From NCBI GenBank assembly GCA_947177925.1, contig CAMWWJ010000063.1, positions 1 to 12,749 on the forward strand: a stretch of 12,749 bases of DNA, given 5' to 3'. Position 1 is the first letter of the stretch. The number at the start of each line of letters is the position of its first letter. Source of the stretch: an uncultured Lachnospiraceae bacterium. GTDB lineage: Bacteria; Bacillota; Clostridia; Lachnospirales; Lachnospiraceae. Made by a program: the position numbers and the translations under genes. Below the pieces are notes generated by a model. That model worked only from the letters and a program-made list of their open reading frames with translations, was not told the DNA's origin and made no database searches. Positions 1 through 6,677 of this stretch are shown here, piece after piece.

Positions 1-89
1 ACATTTTCTGTCTGAAGCCCATCCCGGTGCCTGTGGAGAAATCTGCGGGCTGAACAGTTACATAGAAACTTATATAGGGATTTCTTTTC

Positions 90-281
90 CTATTCATCCG
101 GCATAACGATTGCCATAATAAAATATGTTAAGATTCCGCCGCCTGCCATAAAAGCAAACAGTATGAACAAAAGACGTACTACGGTAGGATCCAATCCCAG
201 ATATTCTCCCACTCCTCCGCACACTCCGCATAACACCTTATTGCTGCTGCTTCTGGTCAGCCTCTTATAATCATTACTCAT
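90..281 (-). CDS. PspC domain small membrane protein
   Basis: This 63-residue protein is a stand-alone PspC domain. The N-terminal part (residues 6-33) has the family pattern with NKVLCGVCGGVGEYLGLDP, and residues 34-60 form one hydrophobic membrane segment ending in MPDE. PspC proteins sit in the cytoplasmic membrane and take part in envelope stress responses; small PspC-only forms are common in clostridia and their exact role is not known. A strong AAAGGAG site lies 8 bases before the ATG. It is downstream of, and on the same strand as, the padR/DUF1700/DUF4097 genes, which also concern the envelope. A gap of 144 bases holds its own candidate promoter, so it can be expressed apart from the operon. 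The family call is firm; the function is inferred. Confidence 0.93.
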   Translation of the reverse strand: MSNDYKRLTRSSSNKVLCGVCGGVGEYLGLDPTVVRLLFILFAFMAGGGILTYFIMAIVMPDE

Positions 282-367
282 ATTTCCAATCTCCTTTCCT
301 TTTTCCTGTATATACTGACTGTCTTCATTTCCTATCGGATTTCCCTGATTCTCATCTGCTTTTTTCT

Positions 368-396
368 ATCATACCATATTAGCAAAGCTAATGTAA
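368..396 (-). promoter_or_regulatory. Candidate pspC promoter with palindrome in spacer
   Basis: On the minus strand there is TTACAT (396-391), a 17-base spacer and TATGAT (373-368), a reasonable sigma-A type promoter about 90 bases before the pspC start. The spacer is almost filled by a perfect dyad, ATTAGCAAAGCTAAT (378-392). A dyad between -35 and -10 is a typical repressor position. The regulator is unknown. Confidence 0.45.
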
Positions 397-425
397 CGAT
401 TCAAACAAAAATCTGTATCAACCCT

Positions 426-1364
426 CTAAAAGTCAATCTCCACATTTCCCATAGCACAGTCAACAGTTATTTCCTTCCCGGCGCCGTTATCCATATATTT
501 GGTAACGCCCAAACCTGTAAATCTGGAATCTTCGATTTCCACATTGCCGGCGGCACAGTCAACGGCATAATTAAAGTCCTCTCTCCTGCCTTCCAGATCC
601 AGCTCCACATTTCCCATGCTGCAGCTAACCTGACCCTTTTTGCTTAGCTCACCTTCGTATTCCACGTTTCCCATTGACATATTCACATCCAGATTTTCCA
701 CTCTGGAATTCTTTGCTTTGATTTCCCCTGCTCCGATCTTCATGTTCAGGCTTTTGGAAACCAGACCATCCATAATAAGCTCTCCCGCACCCATGGAAAT
801 CTCTGTTTTGTCCGCTTTTATATCCTTTAGCTCCATTTCACCGCCGCCTAAGTTAATTTCCATGCTTTCCAGGCTGGTGCCTTCTGGTACGTACAAAATG
901 ATCTCACAACCGGGATTGTGCCATCCACTGTCCGAATGGTGGCTCACCTTATATTCAATGTGCAGAATCCCATCTTCTACTGTCCATGTGCAAGGTTCTT
1001 CCCGATACTTATAATCTATGTAGAACCCGCTGTACTCATCACTTTCCTCTATTTTAATGACACCGCCGCCTACTTTTGCCTGAATGCCCCGAATGTTTTC
1101 CGATTCTGCCACATCTGTGCTTCCGGTACTGGTAAAGCCTTGGTCACTCTTCCAATGGTGATTCCAATCATCCCAGTCAAAATCATAGTCGGCCTTAAAC
1201 AAATACCAGCCTGTTTCGCCTATTTTTACCGTAAATTCTCCATCTTCTAACATTCTTTTTATATTGGCAGGGCCTCCAATAGTCACACCTGCAAAAATAA
1301 CCAAAATCCCAAGCATGGCAAGCAAAAAACCACCTAACAATAAAAATTTTGTTCCCTTTTTCAT
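426..1364 (-). CDS. DUF4097 family beta-strand repeat protein, membrane anchored
   Basis: This 312-residue protein has one N-terminal membrane segment (about residues 6-29, after MKKGTK). The remaining part is expected outside the cell. It carries short beta repeats in the C-terminal half, seen as a recurring GAGE / MGNVE pattern: GAGEIKAKNS, SMGNVELDLEG, AAGNVEIEDS and a final AMGNVEIDF. This is the DUF4097 beta-solenoid type, the usual third gene of padR/DUF1700/DUF4097 operons linked to envelope stress; its ligand is unknown. The ATG at 1364 was chosen because AAAGGGGG lies 8 bases upstream and because it overlaps the stop of the preceding gene as ATGA, indicating translational coupling. 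An in-frame start 13 codons further up (1403) has no such support. An acidic and aromatic segment (DYDFDWDDWNHHW) lies close after the membrane anchor. Confidence 0.88.
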   Translation of the reverse strand: MKKGTKFLLLGGFLLAMLGILVIFAGVTIGGPANIKRMLEDGEFTVKIGETGWYLFKADYDFDWDDWNHHWKSDQGFTSTGSTDVAESENIRGIQAKVGGGVIKIEESDEYSGFYIDYKYREEPCTWTVEDGILHIEYKVSHHSDSGWHNPGCEIILYVPEGTSLESMEINLGGGEMELKDIKADKTEISMGAGELIMDGLVSKSLNMKIGAGEIKAKNSRVENLDVNMSMGNVEYEGELSKKGQVSCSMGNVELDLEGRREDFNYAVDCAAGNVEIEDSRFTGLGVTKYMDNGAGKEITVDCAMGNVEIDF

Positions 1365-2038
1365 GCTGCCGCCCCCTTTCTGCCATGAAACGGAAGTCTG
1401 CACAGATACACGATTCCTCTAACCATTGCAGGTATCATTACCGCACATGCCTTCCATGTGATCAAAGTGCACAAGAAACATAATCCCATGAGCAAAAGAG
1501 CCGTTCCCATAAGAATTATTCCAGCCAAAGGTACTGCAATCAATTTGACAATGCTTACTATGAAACAGATAATGGCAGCAAATCCAAATGCTACAGCACA
1601 AATGAGCGCAGCAAGAACCAATCCAAACACAACTGCAAACACTCCTACTACCAGACTAAAAGCCCCTGCTAACAGTGGCACCCCAACCGGGATTCCCAAA
1701 AATAGGACTAAAAGTACAATCAATACTACCGCCCATGGATCCATGCCTTTCTCTTCCCGGGACGATGAGGCCTGAGACCGTCCTTCATTCCCCTGACTTT
1801 TTCCTGTGAAGCTCTCTTCCTCCCTGCTTTGTGCAACCACTATTTCCTTTTCCGCCAGCTCTTCTCGTATGCTGTGGGCAACTTCTTCCGGCGAACCAAG
1901 CTCCTTTATTACATCGGCTTCCGCCTTTTCCGAGTCTTCAAAATATTCTTCATAATATTGGAGCGCTTCTTTTCGCTCTGACGCATCTACATCCCGGAGC
2001 AGCGACTCTAATTTTTTTAAAAATTCTTCTCTATTCAT
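1361..2038 (-). CDS. HAAS/DUF1700 signalling membrane protein
   Basis: This 225-residue protein has an N-terminal helical domain (residues 1-65, MNREEFLKKLESLLRD... with LGSPEEVAHSIREE), the HAAS/DUF1700 signature normally encoded beside a PadR regulator. A polar Ser/Glu-rich linker follows (66-98), then about four hydrophobic segments (102-120, 123-145, 148-165, 167-195) and a basic tail. The family is thought to tie a cytoplasmic helical domain, often in contact with the PadR partner, to a membrane sensor. The start at 2038 has GGGAGGAG upstream, and the gene overlaps the padR end by 8 bases; its own stop overlaps the DUF4097 start. The three genes therefore form one translationally coupled operon. 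Family assignment is secure; the signal sensed is unknown. Confidence 0.9.
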   Translation of the reverse strand: MNREEFLKKLESLLRDVDASERKEALQYYEEYFEDSEKAEADVIKELGSPEEVAHSIREELAEKEIVVAQSREEESFTGKSQGNEGRSQASSSREEKGMDPWAVVLIVLLVLFLGIPVGVPLLAGAFSLVVGVFAVVFGLVLAALICAVAFGFAAIICFIVSIVKLIAVPLAGIILMGTALLLMGLCFLCTLITWKACAVMIPAMVRGIVYLCRLPFHGRKGAAA

Positions 2039-2357
2039 AAATGGCTCCTCCCTCAAACATTCCATTTATCTTGCCTGCATATTCTTTCCATTCTTTCTTA
2101 TACATATCAAGCTGTGTGCTTCCCGAAATGGTCAGTTTGTAATATCTGCGGTTCCTTCCTCCGCATTCCATGTCATATACTTCTAAAAATCCATATTTCT
2201 GCAACCTTCTAAGCACCGGGTACAAGGTGGATTCCGAAAGCTCGATGACCTGCCGCACCTGCTGGGTGATCTTATACCCGTATGTGCCGCCCTCTTCCTT
2301 GGAAACTACCGCAAGGACAATGGCATCCAAAAGTGCCGCGCCTGTGTTAAAAACCAT
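2031..2357 (-). CDS. PadR family transcriptional regulator
   Basis: This 108-residue protein is the usual size of a short PadR regulator. The winged helix spans residues 8-75, with the family landmarks GGTYGYKITQQ, ESTLYPVLRRLQKYGFLE and GGRNRRYYKLT (wing), followed by a C-terminal dimer helix. The ATG at 2357 was chosen because AAAGGAG lies close upstream and MVFNTGAALLDAIVLAVVS is the family's normal beginning. The frame stays open upstream to 2483 and could add about 30-40 charged residues, but the start there has only a weak binding site. It is the first gene of the operon with the HAAS and DUF4097 proteins, and it very likely represses its own promoter, which is embedded in PadR-type palindromes. 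Confidence 0.93.
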   Translation of the reverse strand: MVFNTGAALLDAIVLAVVSKEEGGTYGYKITQQVRQVIELSESTLYPVLRRLQKYGFLEVYDMECGGRNRRYYKLTISGSTQLDMYKKEWKEYAGKINGMFEGGAIYE

Positions 2358-2480
2358 GACGATTCTCCTTTCTCCTTCAATGATATAACGTCTTGCCTGA
2401 ACTTTTTCCTTCAACATTTCCCTCTTTTCTTTTAAATGTTCATTCATGGGTCCTAAAATCAGGTGGATGAATGTCTGAAA

Positions 2481-2589
2481 CATATTATATGGCTCTTCAT
2501 ATTATACATAATTTTATATTATATTTTTTATCATATTATATGATGTATAATATTGTATTTGCATATAGTATATGACGTATAATATGATC
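2481..2589. repeat. Cluster of three PadR-type palindromic sites
   Basis: Three related dyads are spaced along this AT-rich stretch: CATATTATATG (2481-2491), ATCATATTATATGAT (2530-2544, perfect) and CATATAGTATATG (2562-2574, perfect). Each is accompanied by a half-site of the form CATATTATAC or its complement GTATAATATG (2499-2508, 2545-2554 with one change, 2577-2586). The innermost copy covers the -10 of the padR promoter. PadR proteins bind AT-rich dyads of this sort in their own promoters, so autoregulation is a likely reading. Confidence 0.65.
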
Positions 2590-2595
2590 TGTCAA
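2567..2595 (-). promoter_or_regulatory. padR operon promoter
   Basis: On the minus strand a perfect -35 TTGACA (2595-2590), a 17-base spacer and a -10 TATACT (2572-2567) are present. Transcription would start near 2560, leaving an untranslated leader of about 200 bases before the padR start at 2357. The -10 is inside a palindrome, which fits repression. Confidence 0.7.
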
Positions 2596-2690
2596 TAGGG
2601 GAATGGGAAATATTTTGCTGAATGGTAACGGTTCTGTCTGTTTGGGTATGGTTGGATAAAAAACAGCGCCGGCAAACTGTGACTTTGAAT

Positions 2691-2730
2691 AAAAAAGGTA
2701 GCTGATTTTCTGTTAAGATAAATCGCTACC
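2691..2730 (-). terminator. Rho-independent terminator of the GNAT gene
   Basis: Read on the minus strand, GGTAGC (2730-2725) pairs with GCTACC (2702-2697). The stem extends inward through GATTTATCT / AGAAAATC with one or two bulges and a small loop, and is followed directly by six T (2696-2691). It lies about 45 bases after the acetyltransferase stop and separates that gene from the padR operon. Confidence 0.75.
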
Positions 2731-2773
2731 ACAGGTAAACATTATTCCATTTTCATATCTGTTTCTTGCAGGG

Positions 2774-3193
2774 TTAAATCTGCTTAATCAGAAACATTTC
2801 CATAGGCTGTTCGAGTTCAGGAATATCAAGTACCAGACAGCCACAATCTTTATAACCTAACTTACGATAAAAATGCTGTGCGCTTTCATCTACCTGCGTA
2901 GAAGTCATAACAGCATTATGCCCTTTGGCTTTCATTTCGTTTTCCCAAAACAACATTACCTCTTTCCCTATTCCGTTTGCGCGTTGCTCTTCTTTGAGAT
3001 AAATCAAAGTGACAAAGGGTATGCTGTCCCAAAACAAATTGTAGCGAAATACACCTATCGGAACACTGTCTTTCCAAATAACATATCCGGTTTGATTGTT
3101 TACCTTATGTTCAAATTCCTCCTCTGAAATATGTGGATCTACGGCAAACCAGTTTTCTTTGTCCTTTAATTCAACCTTTTTTATTTCTAACAT
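2774..3193 (-). CDS. GNAT family N-acetyltransferase
   Basis: This 139-residue protein has the single-domain GNAT fold size. The acetyl-CoA loop is EQRANGIGKEV, a form of the Q/R-x-x-G-x-G motif, preceded by the beta-4 strand FVTLIYLKEE. It is followed by the helix LFWENEMKAKGHNAVMTSTQ and the late motif ESAQHFYRKLGYKDCG, typical of the family. It would transfer an acetyl group to an amine on an unknown substrate. The ATG at 3193 has a full AGGAGGT site 8 bases upstream; the frame stays open further upstream, but no start there is supported. A terminator follows, and a weaker hairpin lies between it and the HEAT gene upstream, so it may be a single-gene unit. Confidence 0.93.
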   Translation of the reverse strand: MLEIKKVELKDKENWFAVDPHISEEEFEHKVNNQTGYVIWKDSVPIGVFRYNLFWDSIPFVTLIYLKEEQRANGIGKEVMLFWENEMKAKGHNAVMTSTQVDESAQHFYRKLGYKDCGCLVLDIPELEQPMEMFLIKQI

Positions 3194-3244
3194 AAATATT
3201 ACCTCCTCGTGTTTTTGTTCAAGAAAAATATAACATAAAAACAG

Positions 3245-3268
3245 AGTGTTTTTAGTATCGAAAACACT
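3245..3268 (-). terminator. Possible terminator after the HEAT-repeat gene
   Basis: A perfect 8-base inverted repeat, AGTGTTTT (3245-3252) with AAAACACT (3261-3268), encloses an 8-base loop. On the minus strand it is followed after CTG by five T. The stem is GC-poor, so termination may be weak. The plus strand also has a T run after the stem. Confidence 0.4.
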
Positions 3269-3311
3269 TTTTAACATTTTGATTTTACTGGGTTCTTCGA
3301 ACTTGTCCCTA

Positions 3312-3965
3312 TTATAACACGGGCATCTGCGTCTTTGCGTCTGGCTCTTTGATGATTTTATTGGTTTTGGATAGTGTAGCTTTAATTGCTCCTTGGGCGT
3401 GAATGCGAACCACTCTGACTTCATCATGTGTTGCTATATATTCTAATTTTTCTAAATATGGTCGTACAAACTCTGGCTTTCGCTTTCCCAACACCCGAAA
3501 CATCTCTGGCGCTTCTATTCGGACTCTTTCGTTTTCATCATTAAGAAGCTCTGCAAATATTGGCAGACAGTCCATATACAATGTTGGTGCATTTGTTGCA
3601 ATATTTTCAGACGCCCATATAAAACTCAACCGTACATTAGGGCTTTTATCTCTTGCCAAGGTAAACAACTCTTTCAAGAAGGGCATAACAAGCTTGCAAT
3701 CTGCTCTGCCAATTCTCCCCAGGGCATTAGCAGAACGCTCTCTTAATAAGTCATTATCTGAATCAATAAATGTAGCAATTTCTTCTGTATATGGTGCGAC
3801 TTCCTGCGGATACTGCAATCCCATTTCCCCAAGCAGCCACATTGCCTTAGCCGTTATTTGGGAGGACTGATTTTTAAGTAATGAAGCCACATAGGGAATA
3901 TTCTGTTTCCATATGGTCTTATCTTTTGTAAGCTGACCAAGTTCACGGTATATTTTTTTATTCAT
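3312..3965 (-). CDS. HEAT-repeat protein
   Basis: This protein of about 217 residues is built of paired helices with HEAT-like repeats: KAMWLLGEMGLQYPQEVAPY, RERSANALGRIGRADCKLVMPFL, VRLSFIWASENIATN, VRIEAPEMFRVLGKRKPEFVRPYL and VVRIHAQGAIKATLS. The recurrent pattern of a hydrophobic helix, then a turn, then P-x-L/Y is typical. Such proteins are scaffolds for protein or nucleic-acid binding; a DNA-repair alkyl-base role cannot be claimed because no AlkD catalytic pattern is clear. No signal peptide is seen. The ATG at 3965 follows AAAGGA at a spacing of 11; an in-frame GTG at 3971 would give a shorter spacing and is an alternative start. It lies after the macrodomain gene on the same strand, separated by a 148-base gap holding a gene fragment. 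Confidence 0.8.
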   Translation of the reverse strand: MNKKIYRELGQLTKDKTIWKQNIPYVASLLKNQSSQITAKAMWLLGEMGLQYPQEVAPYTEEIATFIDSDNDLLRERSANALGRIGRADCKLVMPFLKELFTLARDKSPNVRLSFIWASENIATNAPTLYMDCLPIFAELLNDENERVRIEAPEMFRVLGKRKPEFVRPYLEKLEYIATHDEVRVVRIHAQGAIKATLSKTNKIIKEPDAKTQMPVL

Positions 3966-4053
3966 AAACACACTTTTCCTTTTTCTTCACTGTCCCAAGC
4001 ACAATAAAGATAGCAATCATTATGCACCATCTAAACGCCGCCGTCAAGCTCGG
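3958..4053 (-). pseudogene. C-terminal fragment of a multi-spanning membrane protein
   Basis: An open segment after an in-frame stop encodes about 31 residues, PSLTAAFRWCIMIAIFIVLG followed by TVKKKEKCVYE and a stop at 3958. A hydrophobic helix with a positively charged tail is what the last helix of an MFS or similar transporter looks like, but no start, binding site or upstream coding part is present. Its stop overlaps the start of the HEAT gene by 8 bases in another frame, as if the two had once been neighbours in an operon. It could also be chance; the membrane-protein reading is an inference. Confidence 0.35.
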
Positions 4054-4113
4054 TCATCTCATTAACAACACCGATCTTTCTTAACTACATCACATACGTC
4101 AGTGTCAAAATAT

Positions 4114-4896
4114 TCAAATCTGCAAAATTGCTTTGTAAATATCGTAATCATCCTGCTTAAAAACATTAAATACTACCTTTTCTATCCGTGTATCAGTCTG
4201 CAAAAAATCAGTGACCGTCTGTACCGCAATATCAGCCGCCTTTTTCTGTGGAAAATGAAACTCACCTGTGGAAATGCAGCAAAAGGCAACACTTTTCAAT
4301 CCCCTGTCAGATGCCAATTCCAAACAGGATTTATAACAATCTGCAAGCTGCTCACAATGCTTTTTTGTTAGAATCCCATCTACAATGGGACCAACTGTAT
4401 GAAGCACAAAGCGGCACGGCAGGTTATAGGCAGGTGTAATCTTAGCTCTTCCTGTGGGCTCGTCATATCCCTGCTCGTTCATTAGCTCATCGCAAGCCAG
4501 CCGCAGCTGAATACCGCTGACACTGTGAATGATGTTATCCACGCAGGAATGGCAAGGTACGAAGCATCCTCTCAACGCACTATTGGCGGCATTTACAATC
4601 GCATCTATCTTTAATGTGGTAATATCGCCACGCCAAAGGACAAGGCGGTTATTGATGGGGGAAACTGGTAGTGTATCACTATCAATAATTCCCTTTTCCC
4701 TGACTTCCTCACTTAGATATTCGTCCTGCACTTTGAGAAATTCAGTCCCAATTGGACGAGGGGTACGGATATTCATAAGACTTCTGAGAAGCCGTTTCTG
4801 TTCCTCTGTATTGTCTGGGATTTCCATATCCCTATATTGCGGTAACTCTGATAATAACTCGTTAATCAAATATAGCCTTTTTTCGCTATGGGTCAT
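4114..4896 (-). CDS. Zinc-dependent macrodomain ADP-ribosylhydrolase (SirTM-linked type)
   Basis: This 260-residue protein has an N-terminal helical extension (1-80) and a macrodomain. The ADP-ribose binding motifs are WRGDITTLKIDAIVNAAN (88-105) and CISTGEFHFP (207-216). The catalytic loop, GCFVPCHSCVDNIIHS (110-125), is the Zn-macro signature, with Cys111, His116 and Cys118 as the expected zinc ligands. Characterised members of this subclass remove ADP-ribose placed by SirTM sirtuins on a lipoylated GcvH-like protein. The ATG has AAAGGAGG upstream. The sirtuin gene ends 74 bases before it, so the two form the usual writer/eraser pair. An extra Cys (115) sits between the ligand positions. 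The target here is not known, as no GcvH-like gene is in the window. Confidence 0.93.
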   Translation of the reverse strand: MTHSEKRLYLINELLSELPQYRDMEIPDNTEEQKRLLRSLMNIRTPRPIGTEFLKVQDEYLSEEVREKGIIDSDTLPVSPINNRLVLWRGDITTLKIDAIVNAANSALRGCFVPCHSCVDNIIHSVSGIQLRLACDELMNEQGYDEPTGRAKITPAYNLPCRFVLHTVGPIVDGILTKKHCEQLADCYKSCLELASDRGLKSVAFCCISTGEFHFPQKKAADIAVQTVTDFLQTDTRIEKVVFNVFKQDDYDIYKAILQI

Positions 4897-4970
4897 GGGG
4901 ATCCTCCTTTATTTCCGAAGCTCTTTTATTAGCAGGTTTCCTAACAATCCTCTAAACTTTCGATAATATC

Positions 4971-5909
4971 TCAACTGTTCATGGGTGAAGCAGAAATTTC
5001 ATGGAATACTGCATAAATGTCCTCATTGACACAGATTGATTTATGCCTGATTTCCTCCGGCACAAAAGCCTCTCCCATATTAAGACAGGCATAGGTGGCA
5101 TTTGGCCACTTATTTGCCATATTCCAAAATGGGTATTTAATAATGGAAGGAGTGTTATATCCTACACCTAATTCCAAGAATAGCACCTTTGTATTTTGGT
5201 GCCTCTCCAAAAACAGTTCGTACCTCCTTTCAGCCCGATACCACCCCTCATCCTGCACAAAGGAATCATCCGCCCGAAGATTCATGCTCATGGGCTCCCC
5301 ACATTTGGGACAATGGGGAATCAGCTCGTCAGGTATCCACATTTTGGCGGTCGCACCGTCCGGCAAATAGAAACGGTTGTCTGCTCCCATTTGCCAGCCC
5401 TGTGCTTTTATCATTTCAAAGATTGTTTCTGCATTGTCGTAGGTTTCTTCATGACAGGGCTTACTGCATTGAAACAATCCATAATCGCCTTGGGTATAGT
5501 ATAATCTCTTTTTATCAAAACCGGCTTTCTGAAAACAGTGGTCCACATTGGTGGTAATGACAAAATAGTCCTTATCCTTCACCAGCCTGAAAAGCTCCTG
5601 ATACAGTGGCTTTGGCGGGTTCATGTAACGGTTGATATAGATATATCTGCTCCAATATGCCCAATGCTCATTTAAGGTTTCGTATGAAAAAAAGCCCCCT
5701 GAATACATATCCCTGAAATGATATTTCTCTGCAAAATCCTGAAAATAAGTGTGAAAGCGTTCTCCGCTGTAAGTAAAACCGGCAGCGGTGGAAAGCCCTG
5801 CACCTGCACCGATTACGACGGTTTCTGCCTGTTCTAATGCCTGCCTGAGAGCTGTTATTTTATCTGCCTTATTTGCTGTGTTCTGTTTTTCAGACTTCAT
5901 AAGTAACAT
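4971..5909 (-). CDS. Class M sirtuin (SirTM), protein ADP-ribosyltransferase
   Basis: This 312-residue protein is a Sir2-fold enzyme of the SirTM class. Visible are the NAD-binding GAGAGLSTAAGF (34-45) in place of the deacetylase GAGIS...PDFR form, TTNVDHCFQKAG (119-130) in place of the usual TQNxDxLH, four structural zinc Cys (148, 152, 200, 203; CSKPC and CPKC) and LGVGYNTPSIIKYPFW (247-262). SirTM enzymes ADP-ribosylate a lipoyl-carrier protein rather than deacetylate; they occur with a Zn-macrodomain, as here. The ATG at 5909 was selected because AAGGG lies 8 bases upstream; starts at 5915 or 5918 would be too close to it. The gene begins 5 bases after the flavin/ferredoxin gene stop, so they are co-transcribed. 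The customary operon partners GcvH-L and LplA2 are missing from the window. Confidence 0.92.
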   Translation of the reverse strand: MLLMKSEKQNTANKADKITALRQALEQAETVVIGAGAGLSTAAGFTYSGERFHTYFQDFAEKYHFRDMYSGGFFSYETLNEHWAYWSRYIYINRYMNPPKPLYQELFRLVKDKDYFVITTNVDHCFQKAGFDKKRLYYTQGDYGLFQCSKPCHEETYDNAETIFEMIKAQGWQMGADNRFYLPDGATAKMWIPDELIPHCPKCGEPMSMNLRADDSFVQDEGWYRAERRYELFLERHQNTKVLFLELGVGYNTPSIIKYPFWNMANKWPNATYACLNMGEAFVPEEIRHKSICVNEDIYAVFHEISASPMNS

Positions 5910-5914
5910 ATTCA

Positions 5915-6532
5915 TCACCCTTTTCTTGATTCAACTGCCCCTACAGGACAATGCTCCATACAATTTCCGCAATGCAGACAATGTTCTTGTTCAATATAAT
6001 ATGGCTGTCCTTCCTTGATACATTCCTGCGGACAGTGCTTTTTACAAGTTCCACAGCCGATACATCGTTCTGCAATGTGATAGCCTTTTTCTGTTTTCCC
6101 TGCATTTCCCATAACATAAGTTTCCCTGAAAATAGGATGGACACCAAGATTGAAATATTCGATGGTGGCATCTTTAATAGCAAATACTATGCCGATCTTT
6201 CTTGTATCACCCGGATATACATTGGCAAGATAAGGCTGCTCTGTAAATATGGTATCAATCCATTTTTCCTGCATATCATTTTCCACAGGATATGCTTTGC
6301 CGGATAGTCGAATCATTTCTTTATATTTTGTATATCCAAGAACCTGAACCCGTCCATCACCAAGTAATTGTTTACAAAAATCTTTTCCTCTTGCTGTGAA
6401 AAAATATAAGCCATCCCGCTCGTAATGTATGGCACTTATATTTCGTATCTGCGGTGAGCCATCCTCATCTACGGTTGCAAAATTCAAGACTCCTACATAT
6501 TGTAATTTTTCCAGACAAATCTGTAAATTCAT
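5915..6532 (-). CDS. PNPOx-like flavin-binding protein fused to 2x[4Fe-4S] ferredoxin
   Basis: This 205-residue protein has two parts. Residues 1-150 are a split-barrel pyridoxamine-phosphate-oxidase-like domain (VGVLNFATVDEDGSPQIRNI, then GLYFFTARGKDFCKQLLGDG and VQVLGYTKYKEMIRLSGKA), which binds FMN or a related flavin. Residues 155-205 hold two clusters, CIGCGTCKKHC and CLHCGNCMEHC, with the bacterial 2x[4Fe-4S] spacing. It is probably a cytoplasmic electron-transfer protein. The ATG at 6532 follows GGGGTGAT; the frame is open upstream to 6604, but that part overlaps the nitroreductase remnant. The gene sits between the radical SAM maturase and the sirtuin. It may supply electrons to the maturase or reduce the peptide; both are inferences. 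Confidence 0.9.
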   Translation of the reverse strand: MNLQICLEKLQYVGVLNFATVDEDGSPQIRNISAIHYERDGLYFFTARGKDFCKQLLGDGRVQVLGYTKYKEMIRLSGKAYPVENDMQEKWIDTIFTEQPYLANVYPGDTRKIGIVFAIKDATIEYFNLGVHPIFRETYVMGNAGKTEKGYHIAERCIGCGTCKKHCPQECIKEGQPYYIEQEHCLHCGNCMEHCPVGAVESRKG

Positions 6533-6536
6533 TTCA

Positions 6537-6677
6537 TCACCCCACTCTGATAATCCGTCCATCATTTCGTGCTTTTCCCTTTGGTGCCTGTTCATCTTCC
6601 TCACAAATCTGCTGTTCCCGAAACCGGCGAATGGTTCTTCTGGTCATAATATTTTCCATAACTGCATTCATTATCAT
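6537..6677 (-). pseudogene. Nitroreductase family remnant with internal deletion
   Basis: This 46-residue reading frame begins AVMENIMTRRTIRRFREQQ (from residue 5), which is the N-terminus of nitroreductase family proteins, where the TRRSIR-type segment contacts FMN. Members are normally about 170-200 residues. After residue 30 it changes abruptly to APKGKARNDGRIIRVG and stops. The start overlaps the radical SAM stop (ATGA) behind a good GGAGG, and its stop lies 4 bases before the flavin/ferredoxin ATG. Thus both gene ends keep operon-like spacing while the middle is absent, best explained by a large in-frame deletion. The loss of the core makes activity very unlikely. A functional microprotein cannot be excluded. 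Confidence 0.6.

Noticed and set aside
2..106. Open frame on the plus strand from the left edge
   Set aside because: No start is visible, composition is not convincing, and it overlaps the end of pspC; no family was recognised.
640..1250. Plus-strand ORFs of 110-124 residues
   Set aside because: They are antisense to the DUF4097 gene and lack binding sites and protein-like features.
3403..3870. 155-residue plus-strand ORF
   Set aside because: Antisense to the HEAT-repeat gene; the minus-strand frame shows clear repeats.
4102..5557. Plus-strand ORFs of 63-145 residues opposite the macrodomain and sirtuin genes
   Set aside because: Shadows of well-recognised minus-strand genes.
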